A stretch of 6,413 nucleotides of DNA from Lonsdalea britannica (lineage in GTDB: Bacteria; Pseudomonadota; Gammaproteobacteria; Enterobacterales; Enterobacteriaceae): positions 1-6,413 of the forward strand of contig NZ_CAMKXG010000206.1 of NCBI RefSeq assembly GCF_946477055.1, given 5' to 3'. Position 1 is the stretch's first letter, and every line of letters starts with the position of its first letter. Below, piece after piece: positions 1 through 5,980 of this stretch. The notes beneath the pieces are model-generated. The model ran no database searches, was not told the origin of the DNA, and saw only the letters and a program-made list of their open reading frames with translations. The translations under genes were made by a program, and so were the position numbers.

Positions 1-752
1 GCGCCGAGGTGGAACAGGCTCAGATAGACCAGCGCAAGGCCAAGCCCGGCAATCAAACCAGCCATCACGGTGTAACGCGTCAGCAGTTTGGCATCGCTGA
101 CGCCACGAGAACGGGCAGCGTTCACGATCACGATACCGAACACCATCGCACCCAGCGTATCCATCGTGATGTAGCCATTCAGGAATCCGCTCGAGAAAGG
201 CATCGCTTGATAGGCTGGCGCAGGCGGAATAGACGAACCGGCAGGCCACAGCAGCGCAGCGACCCCGAGGATGCCCAACGCGACGATTTTTACCGGAGCC
301 AGAATATGTCCGACGGTATCCAGCAGGCGGCCAGGATACAGGGAAATACCGATGACGATGGCGAAGTAGACGAGGCTATAAACCAGCAACGGCGTGCCGC
401 CGGAGCCGACCAACGGCGCAATACCGGCTTCAAAGGAGACGGTCGCAGTGCGCGGCGTGGCGAACAGCGGCCCCACGGCGAGGTAGCACACCGTCGCCAG
501 CACGACGCCCGCTTTTCGGCCGATCGGCGTACTCAGGGCGTCGATCCCACCGCCTACGCGCGCCAGCGCAACGACGGTGATCACAGGCAGCCCCACCGCG
601 GTAATCAGGAAGCCGAGTGCGGCGGTCCACACATGAGGACCCGCTTCCAGTCCGACGATGGGCGGGAAAATAATGTTACCCGCGCCAACAAACAAGGCAA
701 AGGTCATAAAACCTAATGCCACGATATCTCTGGTTTTTAAACGATAATTCAT
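1..752 (-). CDS. brnQ: BrnQ branched-chain amino acid:cation symporter, C-terminal part outside window
   Basis: This is an inner-membrane carrier of the LIVCS family, which takes up leucine, isoleucine and valine with a cation. I translated the minus strand from the ATG at 752-750 and it stays open for 250 codons to the window edge. Full-length enterobacterial BrnQ has about 440 residues, so roughly 55-60% is present. From memory it matches E. coli BrnQ closely: [11 protein letters not shown] at residues 21-31, GPLFATPRT at 94-102 and a block around residues 197-218 ([20 protein letters not shown]). Several long hydrophobic stretches (about 10-32, 41-64, 81-98, 121-140, 147-170, 198-212, 228-248) fit membrane helices. 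The ribosome site is weak: a CAGG on the minus strand lies about 16 bases before the ATG. As in E. coli it lies downstream of phoR on the same strand, but a methionine-synthase-like gene and a terminator separate them. It therefore probably has its own promoter. Confidence 0.95.
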   Translation of the reverse strand, partial: MNYRLKTRDIVALGFMTFALFVGAGNIIFPPIVGLEAGPHVWTAALGFLITAVGLPVITVVALARVGGGIDALSTPIGRKAGVVLATVCYLAVGPLFATPRTATVSFEAGIAPLVGSGGTPLLVYSLVYFAIVIGISLYPGRLLDTVGHILAPVKIVALGILGVAALLWPAGSSIPPAPAYQAMPFSSGFLNGYITMDTLGAMVFGIVIVNAARSRGVSDAKLLTRYTVMAGLIAGLGLALVYLSLFHLG

Positions 753-1098
753 AACGTATGTCGTGTTGCCTGTAAAACGTACTGAAAAGAGACCGGAACG
801 GAGTCGTCGCCGGTATGGATCCGCTCTTGATTTCGGATGGTGCGCAGAAGTATAGGAATGGTTATTTTCCACACAGCGTTTGTGGTGGCTAAGTAAACCG
901 TTTATAGCGAAAAAATACAAGACGAGATTATAAAAGCAGAATATCGAACTGAATTATTTATAATATCCAGTGAATGTGATTAGTTTTTCTTTATAGGCTA
1001 ACACATGATTTGTGCATTCAAGCCCCTTTCAGAGCAATAATATGGCACTTTCATGCCGCTCTGTGCGAAACATAGTCATAATCAAAACTTATTAATAT
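753..1098. other. AT-rich intergenic region upstream of brnQ
   Basis: This stretch of about 350 bases has no convincing gene on either strand. It probably holds the brnQ promoter and leader. On the minus strand a perfect TATAAT lies at 932-927, but no good -35 box sits 16-18 bases upstream of it, so the promoter is only a candidate. A second -10-like TATAAA lies near 904-899. Between these and the brnQ start are a small inverted repeat (CCACA at 869-873, TGTGG at 881-885), a GC-rich hairpin followed by a U-rich run (785-814), and a 41-codon GTG-initiated frame that overlaps the brnQ ATG. A larger bulged inverted repeat lies at 1030-1063. None of these has proven function. Confidence 0.6.
785..814 (-). 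promoter_or_regulatory. candidate attenuator-like hairpin in brnQ leader
   Basis: In the minus-strand transcript, ACCGG (814-810) pairs with CCGGT (796-792). With one bulged base, GAC (808-806) can then pair with GTT (799-797), including a G-U pair, leaving a 6-base loop. The stem is followed at once by CTCTTTT (791-785). This resembles a weak intrinsic terminator about 35 bases before the brnQ start. Both the short stem and the interrupted U run make the call uncertain; it could be chance. Confidence 0.25.
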
Positions 1099-1127
1099 AA
1101 AAAACGCCGATATCCAATATCGGCGTT
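1099..1127 (-). terminator. rho-independent terminator of the MetE-like gene
   Basis: There is a perfect 11-bp inverted repeat, AACGCCGATAT (1103-1113) and ATATCGGCGTT (1117-1127), with a 3-base loop. Read on the minus strand it ends in a run of six T (1104-1099), the usual form of an intrinsic terminator. It starts 24 bases after the stop codon of the MetE-like gene. In the plus direction the repeat is followed by A-rich sequence, so it should end transcripts from the minus strand only. It separates this gene from brnQ. Confidence 0.92.
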
Positions 1128-1151
1128 ATAAAAAAGAGGGGTTACCCGGCA

Positions 1152-2258
1152 TCACCACACGCGTTTCGCAATCTCCACGACGCGTTTCAGCTTCTCCCAC
1201 TGCTCATCTTCAGACAGGGTATTTCCCTCTTCCGTCGAAGCAAAACCACACTGCGGGCTCAGGCATAGCTGATCCAACGCAACGTACTGCGCCGCTTCAG
1301 CGATCCGCTTCTCCACGTCGGCCACCGCCTCCAGCTCGCCGGTTTTGGTCGTGATCAATCCCAGCACCACCTGCTGATGACCCGGACGAATAAAGCGCAG
1401 CGGCTCGAAGCCACCAGCCCGCTCCGTATCATATTCCAGGAAGAATTCATCCACGTTCACTTCGCCAAACAGGATGCTGGCGACGGGTTCATAGCCGCCT
1501 TCTGCAATCCAGGTGGAACGGAAATTGCCCCGGCACACGTGCAGACCGATCACCAAGTCGGCCGGTTTGTTGGCCAGCGCCTGATTCAGCACGCGCGCAT
1601 AGGTGCTGGCGAGAACGTCAGGATCTTCCCCGCGTTCGCGGATCTGGCGTTTCTGGTCTTCGGAACAGAGATACGACCATACGGTGTCATCCAGCTGCAG
1701 ATAGCGGCAGCCCGCGTTGTAAAAGGCCTGAATAGCGTCGTGCCAGGTCTGAGCCAGGTCGTCAAAATAAGCATCCAGCGTCGGATAAACGGTGCTGTCG
1801 ATCGCGGCGCGACCGCCCCGGAAGTGCAAGACGCTGGGGCTTGGGATCGTCATTTTGGCGGCGACGTCTCCCGCAATGCTGTTGAGATAGCGAAAATCGT
1901 CCAGCATCGGGTGACGCGGGTTGAATCTGACCTTTCCGGTGACCTTGATGCTGCGGGATTTGGTCTGAATACCGTTGAACTGGATACCGTGATCGGCTTC
2001 ATAGCCCTCAACCCCTTCCAGCCCTTCGAAAAAGTCGAAGTGCCACCACGACCGGCGAAATTCTCCGTCGGTAACGACCTGTAATCCGACGGCTTTCTGA
2101 CGTTCAACGGCATGCAGAATTTCGCGATCTTCCACTTCGCGCAGCTGCGCCGCCTCAATTTCACCTGCCTGCCATTGCTGGCGCGCCAGCTTGATTGCCG
2201 CCGGACGCAGCAGGCTGCCTACGACATCAGCACGGAACGGAGGTTTAGGTTGTGTCAT
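1152..2258 (-). CDS. MetE-type (cobalamin-independent) methionine synthase II family protein, YxjG/YxjH-like
   Basis: This is a probable cytoplasmic zinc enzyme that transfers a methyl group to a thiol, most likely homocysteine to give methionine; the methyl donor is unknown. The 368 residues correspond to the C-terminal catalytic barrel of MetE. MetE itself has about 750 residues, and its N-terminal half, which helps bind polyglutamyl methyl-folate, is absent. The expected zinc ligands can be placed: His240 and Cys242 (HVCRGN), Glu275 (FFLEYD) and Cys337 (LSPQCGF). Asp190-Asp191 (LQLDD) match the MetE substrate-binding aspartate region. The segment TDGEFRRSWW (residues 63-72) and the length fit the Bacillus subtilis YxjG/YxjH group. 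The ATG at 2258 follows a TGGAG ribosome site by 6 bases. MetJ-type boxes upstream and a terminator downstream make it a single-gene unit. Neighbouring phoR and brnQ have no known link to methionine synthesis. A role in recycling another methylated thiol compound is possible. Confidence 0.88.
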   Translation of the reverse strand: MTQPKPPFRADVVGSLLRPAAIKLARQQWQAGEIEAAQLREVEDREILHAVERQKAVGLQVVTDGEFRRSWWHFDFFEGLEGVEGYEADHGIQFNGIQTKSRSIKVTGKVRFNPRHPMLDDFRYLNSIAGDVAAKMTIPSPSVLHFRGGRAAIDSTVYPTLDAYFDDLAQTWHDAIQAFYNAGCRYLQLDDTVWSYLCSEDQKRQIRERGEDPDVLASTYARVLNQALANKPADLVIGLHVCRGNFRSTWIAEGGYEPVASILFGEVNVDEFFLEYDTERAGGFEPLRFIRPGHQQVVLGLITTKTGELEAVADVEKRIAEAAQYVALDQLCLSPQCGFASTEEGNTLSEDEQWEKLKRVVEIAKRVW

Positions 2259-2264
2259 GGTTGA

Positions 2265-2269
2265 CTCCA
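2265..2269 (-). promoter_or_regulatory. ribosome binding site of the MetE-like gene
   Basis: TGGAG on the minus strand ends 6 bases before the ATG at 2258 and fixes that start. It lies inside a near-perfect palindrome, GACTC-CA-GAGTC on the plus strand (2263-2274), which could form only a very small hairpin with the site in its loop and 3' arm. Confidence 0.75.
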
Positions 2270-2341
2270 GAGTCGCTGCTGACGGTGGCTGACCGCAACA
2301 GACAGGGTTAATAAGAGGCCGTGGAATATCGCACTCAAATC

Positions 2342-2357
2342 AGACATCCAGACGGCT
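2342..2357. promoter_or_regulatory. MetJ operator: two tandem met boxes
   Basis: AGACATCC (2342-2349) and AGACGGCT (2350-2357) are adjacent 8-mers matching the met-box consensus AGACGTCT at 6 of 8 and 7 of 8 positions. Two tandem boxes are the minimum that MetJ dimers bind cooperatively with S-adenosylmethionine as corepressor. The site is 84 bases upstream of the MetE-like ATG. It overlaps -10-like sequences on the minus strand (TATAGC at 2360-2355, or CATTAT at 2363-2358), where repression would be expected. No good -35 box is visible. Repression by MetJ is inferred from sequence. Confidence 0.75.
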
Positions 2358-2398
2358 ATAATGAATTCATCCTGACATGAATTGCGTCATTCGACAAT

Positions 2399-2411
2399 AG
2401 AATAGTTTTCA
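2399..2411. promoter_or_regulatory. candidate MetR activator site
   Basis: On the minus strand TGAA-AACTA-TTCT matches the MetR palindrome TGAA-N5-TTCA at 7 of 8 fixed positions. Its centre is about 47 bases upstream of the candidate -10 box, a fitting place for an activator at a promoter without a clear -35 box. The motif is short and degenerate, so a chance match is quite possible. Confidence 0.35.
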
Positions 2412-2462
2412 TTCCGCGTAAGAGCGTTTCATCGAGTAAAAGGAACACGGAAGTGCTCTGAA

Positions 2463-2488
2463 CAGGTCATCGCTTTACCGACGACCTG
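2463..2488 (-). terminator. stem-loop just after phoR, possible transcript end
   Basis: On the minus strand CAGGTCGTCG (2488-2479) can pair with CGATGACCTG (2472-2463), giving 10 pairs including one G-U and a 6-base loop. It begins 5 bases after the phoR stop codon. No U run follows, so it is not a standard intrinsic terminator. It may protect the phoBR message from 3' decay or assist termination by another route. Confidence 0.4.
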
Positions 2489-2493
2489 CTGAG

Positions 2494-3819
2494 TTACAAC
2501 GGAGAAGGCGTCGAGTGGGGCTGAGAAGAAGGCGCTGTGACAATCAGACGGTTGGGCAGCGTAAACAAAAACCGGGAACCGGCCCCCAAATCGCTAAGGA
2601 TTTCCAGTCGGGTGTCGTGATGGCTAAGCGCGTGTTTGACGATAGCCAACCCCAGACCGCTACCGCCCGTCTGGCGCGAACGCGCCCTGTCAACGCGGTA
2701 AAAACGTTCCGTCAGTCGGGGCAGATGCTCCGGCGCGATGCCCGGACCATTGTCGCTGACCTGGAATTGCGCGCCCTGCGACGTCCGTTGCCAGGTGACC
2801 TCAATGCGGGTCCCTTCCGGCGTATGGTTGATGGCGTTATAGACCAGATTGGAGACGGCGCTGCGCAGCTGTTCTTCATTCCCAAACACTTTCAGCTGTT
2901 CGTTAACGCGAAAAACAATCTCGTGCCGCCCCTGACTCAGGGTCTGCGCTTCGCGCTGCAACACCCGCAACATCAGCGGGATATCGACCTTTTCGTTGAG
3001 GTTGATGGCCGCCGCCGCTTCGATACGGGAGAGCGTCAGCAGCTGTTTCACCAGACCATCCATGCGCCGCGTCTGCTCTTGCATGGTATTGAGCGCCTTC
3101 GCCTGCGGCGGTCCGTCCATCGGACCGTCGTGCATCATCTCCAGATACCCTTGCAGCACGGTCAGCGGCGTACGCAGCTCGTGGCTCACGTTGGCGAAGA
3201 AGTTGCGGCGAGCGCCTTCCAGCTGATGCATCTGCGTGACGTCGCGCACCACCATCATCGTTTGGCCTTCGGAATAAGGCATTAACCGAAACTCGACGTG
3301 GTGACCGTTGTTGAGCTGCAGCGTGAGCGGACGTTCGAACACCTTAGACTGCATATAGCGGGAAAATTCAGGGTAACGGAGGAGGTTGAGCACATTTTGC
3401 CCGCTGTCGTCGGGCCAGCGCAGCCCCAGCAGATGTTGCGCCAGACGGTTGCACCAGATGATCCCGCCCTCTTCCGTCGTGATGACGATAGCGTCGGGGA
3501 GCGACTCCGCTCCGCTGCGAAAGCGTTTGATCAGCACCGCTAGCTCGCGTCGACGGCGACGGCTGCGCAGCTGCATTTGGTACAGGCCGTAAAGCAGCGG
3601 CTCCCAGCTGCCGCGACCGGGAGGCGGCGTCATACTGCGGTCGATCCAGAGCCAGTGAGAAAGGCGCAGCTGGTTATAGTAGTTCCAGCATAGCGCGGAC
3701 AGCACCGCCACCAGCAAGAACCACGACAGATAACCGTAGATCAGTCCCAGCAGCAGCGCAGGAAGGCAGAAAAGCGCCAACTCCGCCGCCAGCCGTTTCC
3801 AGGATAAGCGTTCTAACAC
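2494..3819 (-). CDS. phoR: PhoR phosphate-regulon sensor histidine kinase
   Basis: PhoR is an inner-membrane kinase and phosphatase of PhoB. It responds to phosphate supply through the Pst transporter and PhoU. The 441 residues closely follow E. coli PhoR (431). Two hydrophobic segments (about 12-29 and 31-46) form the N-terminal membrane anchor, followed by a basic stretch (84-91), a PAS domain (about 100-195), and the dimerisation domain with the phosphorylated His213 in [10 protein letters not shown]. The ATP-binding domain shows Asn328 (N box), DNGPG at 356-360 (G1) and GGSGLGLA at 385-392 (G2). The start is GTG at 3819, with GGAG 10 bases upstream. It gives the family N-terminus [10 protein letters not shown], so I trust it. 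It lies 27 bases after phoB and is surely cotranscribed. The C-terminus carries a Ser/Pro-rich tail about 10 residues longer than in E. coli. Confidence 0.97.
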   Translation of the reverse strand: MLERLSWKRLAAELALFCLPALLLGLIYGYLSWFLLVAVLSALCWNYYNQLRLSHWLWIDRSMTPPPGRGSWEPLLYGLYQMQLRSRRRRRELAVLIKRFRSGAESLPDAIVITTEEGGIIWCNRLAQHLLGLRWPDDSGQNVLNLLRYPEFSRYMQSKVFERPLTLQLNNGHHVEFRLMPYSEGQTMMVVRDVTQMHQLEGARRNFFANVSHELRTPLTVLQGYLEMMHDGPMDGPPQAKALNTMQEQTRRMDGLVKQLLTLSRIEAAAAINLNEKVDIPLMLRVLQREAQTLSQGRHEIVFRVNEQLKVFGNEEQLRSAVSNLVYNAINHTPEGTRIEVTWQRTSQGAQFQVSDNGPGIAPEHLPRLTERFYRVDRARSRQTGGSGLGLAIVKHALSHHDTRLEILSDLGAGSRFLFTLPNRLIVTAPSSQPHSTPSPL

Positions 3820-3846
3820 GTGAGGTTGTCTCCACAGCGACCGGGA

Positions 3847-4536
3847 TCAGTAGCGCGTCGAGAATCGGTAACCGGTTCCCCGTACTGTCTGCACCATTTT
3901 GTCGTGCCCGCTGGTTTCCAGCGCTTTACGCAGGCGGCGAATATGAACATCGACAGTGCGATCTTCAACATAGACATTAGTGCCCCAGACATGGTTCAGC
4001 AATTGTTCCCGACTATATACCCGTTCCGGGTGAGTCATAAAGAAATGCAATAGCTTGAATTCGGTGGGCCCCATATCCAGCGCCCGATCCTCGGTGGTGA
4101 CGCGATGGGACGAAGGATCCAGACTGAGGCCGCGCATTTCGATCACTTCTTCGACGGCCATCGGGGAGATTCGGCGCATGACCGCCTTGATACGAGCCAC
4201 CAGCTCTTTGGGGGAGAAGGGTTTGGTGATGTAGTCGTCCGCGCCGACTTCCAGACCTTTGACCCGGTCTTCCTCTTCACCGCGCGCGGTCAGCATCATG
4301 ACGGGAATATCGCGGGTCAGCGTTTCACGCTTCATGTGTTTGATGAACTGCAAACCGGAACCGCCGGGAAGCATCCAATCCAGCAATACTAATTCGGGAT
4401 AAGGTTCCGACAGTCGATTGACCGCGCTATCGTAATCTTCGGCTTCTACGGGCTGATAACCGTTCTGTTCCAGAACGAAACACACCATCTCACGGATAGG
4501 CGCCTCATCTTCTACTACCAAAATGCGTCTTGCCAT
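3847..4536 (-). CDS. phoB: PhoB phosphate-regulon response regulator
   Basis: PhoB is a cytoplasmic transcription factor that, once phosphorylated by PhoR, binds Pho boxes and recruits RNA polymerase to phosphate-starvation genes. The 229 residues equal the E. coli length. The receiver domain (about 1-120) has acidic Glu9 and Asp10, the phosphoacceptor Asp53 (LLDWMLPG), Thr83 and Lys105. A winged-helix OmpR-type DNA-binding domain (about 127-227) follows, with the recognition-helix stretch [16 protein letters not shown] near its end. The ATG at 4536 has CAGGA 6 bases upstream. It is first in the phoB-phoR operon and divergent from sbcD. A Pho box overlapping its own -35 region indicates positive autoregulation, as known in E. 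coli. Confidence 0.98.
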   Translation of the reverse strand: MARRILVVEDEAPIREMVCFVLEQNGYQPVEAEDYDSAVNRLSEPYPELVLLDWMLPGGSGLQFIKHMKRETLTRDIPVMMLTARGEEEDRVKGLEVGADDYITKPFSPKELVARIKAVMRRISPMAVEEVIEMRGLSLDPSSHRVTTEDRALDMGPTEFKLLHFFMTHPERVYSREQLLNHVWGTNVYVEDRTVDVHIRRLRKALETSGHDKMVQTVRGTGYRFSTRY

Positions 4537-4579
4537 CGTTAATCCTGCCGTTAATCGTCGCTATTGGCGTGCGGTGGGG

Positions 4580-4613
4580 ATTATGCGTCAGTTTTATGAC
4601 AGATTTATGATAA
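4580..4613 (-). promoter_or_regulatory. phoB promoter with Pho box
   Basis: On the minus strand three heptamers repeat every 11 bases: TTATCAT (4613-4607), CTGTCAT (4602-4596) and CTGACGC (4591-4585), separated by AAAT and AAAA. The first 18 bases form a Pho box of the usual direct-repeat design. The layout is nearly that of the E. coli phoB promoter. A -10 box CATAAT (4585-4580) directly follows the third repeat, and no -35 box is needed because PhoB occupies that place. Transcription would start a few bases downstream, about 35 bases before the phoB ATG. Confidence 0.9.
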
Positions 4614-4667
4614 CGCGATTCCCCTGTCATCCCCGCTTAACTGACCGCATCGGGGAGGATATTCCCT

Positions 4668-4696
4668 GAGACAGCCCTAAACTGTCTGTCTATAAT
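4668..4696 (+). promoter_or_regulatory. sbcD promoter, sigma-70 type
   Basis: A perfect -10 box TATAAT (4691-4696) lies 17 bases after a -35-like GAGACA (4668-4673, four of six matches to TTGACA). It is 51 bases before the sbcD ATG. A perfect 6-bp inverted repeat, AGACAG (4669-4674) and CTGTCT (4682-4687), spans the -35 box and spacer and might bind a regulator; none can be named. Confidence 0.65.
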
Positions 4697-4747
4697 CGCC
4701 GATAATCGTAACACTCAGCCAACCCCGACGCCGCAACAGGACGCTCC

Positions 4748-5980
4748 ATGCAAATTATCCATACCTCCGACTGGCATCTTGGACAGTACTTCTACACCAA
4801 GAGCCGGGCCGCGGAACATCAGGCGTTTCTGCGCTGGCTGATTGAGCAGGTGGAGCAGCATCACGTCGATGCCGTCGTCGTGGCCGGCGACATTTTTGAT
4901 AACGGCACGCCACCGAGCTACGCCCGGGAAATGTATAACCGCTTCGTCGTCGAGCTTCATAAGACCGGCTGTCAGCTGGTTATTCTAGGCGGCAACCATG
5001 ATTCCGTCGCTACGCTTAACGAGTCGCGACTACTGCTCTCTTGCCTGAACACGCAGGTCATCGCGAGCTGCGAAGGCGATATTGAAGAGCAGGTCATCGT
5101 CCTGAATACCCGCGAAGGCAAGCCCGGCGCGCTGCTGTGCGCGATCCCGTTCCTGCGACCGCGCGATGTGCTCACCAGCCAGGCCGGGCAGTCGGGCGCC
5201 GACAAACAGCTGGCGTTGCAGGAAGCCATTGCCGCCCACTATCAGCGCAGCTACCAGCTTGCCGTGCGCCGCCGCGAAGCAATGGGCCTTGCGCTGCCGA
5301 TTATCGCCACCGGACACTTAACAACCGTGGGCGTCACCGCTACCGATTCCGTGCGGGATATCTACATCGGGACGTTGGATGCTTTTCCCGCTCAGGCGTT
5401 TCCGCCGGCGGACTACATTGCACTCGGCCACATCCATCGCCCTCAGCGCATCGCTCAGACGGAACATATCCGCTACAGCGGCTCGCCCATCCCCCTGAGT
5501 TTCGACGAGCTGAATCACGAAAAATCGGTATATCTGGTACGTTTCGAGCAGGACAAACTGGAAGACATATCTCCCATGACGATCCCCACGACTCAGCCGA
5601 TGCAACTGGTCAAAGGCAGTCTGTCCGAGATCGAGCGCCGACTGGCCGGTTTTCGTGAATATGACGGTGAGACGCCGGTTTGGCTGGATATTGAAATCGC
5701 CACGCAGGACTACCTGAGCGACATCCAGCAGCATATTCAAAACCTGACGGACGACTTGAATGTAGAAGTGGTACTGTTACGCCGCGCGCGTGAACAGCAT
5801 CTGCAAATGCTGGTCCAGCAGGAGAAAGAGACGCTGGACGAGCTGCTGCCCGGAGAAGTCTTCGAGAGGCGGCTGGCGCTGGAACCGGATTTGGAGAAGC
5901 CCCAGCAGCAGCGTTTGCGTACGCTGTTCACTCAGGTGCTGCAAGAAGTGGAAGACGATAGCCAGGAGGCAAAAGCATGA
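4748..5980 (+). CDS. sbcD: SbcD, nuclease subunit of the SbcCD complex
   Basis: SbcD is the bacterial Mre11 homologue: a manganese-dependent double-strand exonuclease and single-strand endonuclease. With SbcC it opens DNA hairpins, limits palindromes and clears protein-blocked ends. The 410 residues (E. coli has 400) carry the full calcineurin-like phosphoesterase motif set: Asp8 and His10 (SDWH), Asp48 (GDIFD), Asn83-His84-Asp85 (GNHD), His190 (TGH) and His228/His230 (GHIH). The C-terminal third (about 270-410) matches the SbcD capping and SbcC-binding region. The ATG at 4748 has AGGA 6 bases upstream and gives the usual N-terminus (HTSDWHLGQ at residues 5-13). Its stop overlaps the sbcC start, so the two are translationally coupled. 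It is divergent from phoB, as in E. coli. Confidence 0.97.
   Translation: MQIIHTSDWHLGQYFYTKSRAAEHQAFLRWLIEQVEQHHVDAVVVAGDIFDNGTPPSYAREMYNRFVVELHKTGCQLVILGGNHDSVATLNESRLLLSCLNTQVIASCEGDIEEQVIVLNTREGKPGALLCAIPFLRPRDVLTSQAGQSGADKQLALQEAIAAHYQRSYQLAVRRREAMGLALPIIATGHLTTVGVTATDSVRDIYIGTLDAFPAQAFPPADYIALGHIHRPQRIAQTEHIRYSGSPIPLSFDELNHEKSVYLVRFEQDKLEDISPMTIPTTQPMQLVKGSLSEIERRLAGFREYDGETPVWLDIEIATQDYLSDIQQHIQNLTDDLNVEVVLLRRAREQHLQMLVQQEKETLDELLPGEVFERRLALEPDLEKPQQQRLRTLFTQVLQEVEDDSQEAKA
5964..5969 (+). promoter_or_regulatory. ribosome binding site of sbcC
   Basis: AGGAGG lies inside the last codons of sbcD, 7 bases before the sbcC ATG. It is the strongest Shine-Dalgarno sequence in the window and fixes the overlapping start. 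Confidence 0.85.

Noticed and set aside
9..716. 235-codon plus-strand frame at the left edge
   Set aside because: The opposite strand encodes BrnQ throughout. This frame is full of Arg, Gln, His and Asp, a typical antisense shadow of a hydrophobic membrane protein.
1043..1057. Sigma-54-like TGGCAC ... TGC sequence upstream of brnQ
   Set aside because: The GG and GC elements are 9 bases apart where 10 are required, and the TTGC element is poor.
1377..2084. 235-codon plus-strand frame opposite the MetE-like gene
   Set aside because: It lies wholly antisense to a gene with conserved zinc ligands and a clear start. It shows no recognisable domain and is explained by codon bias of the real gene.
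2515..3285. 256-codon plus-strand frame opposite phoR
   Set aside because: It is antisense to the conserved kinase domains of PhoR and has no known motif or ribosome site of note.
4624..4630. CTGTCAT on the plus strand, a perfect Pho-box heptamer facing sbcD
   Set aside because: No second heptamer lies 11 or 22 bases away (the nearest, CTGACCG, starts 17 bases on), so it does not form a Pho box.
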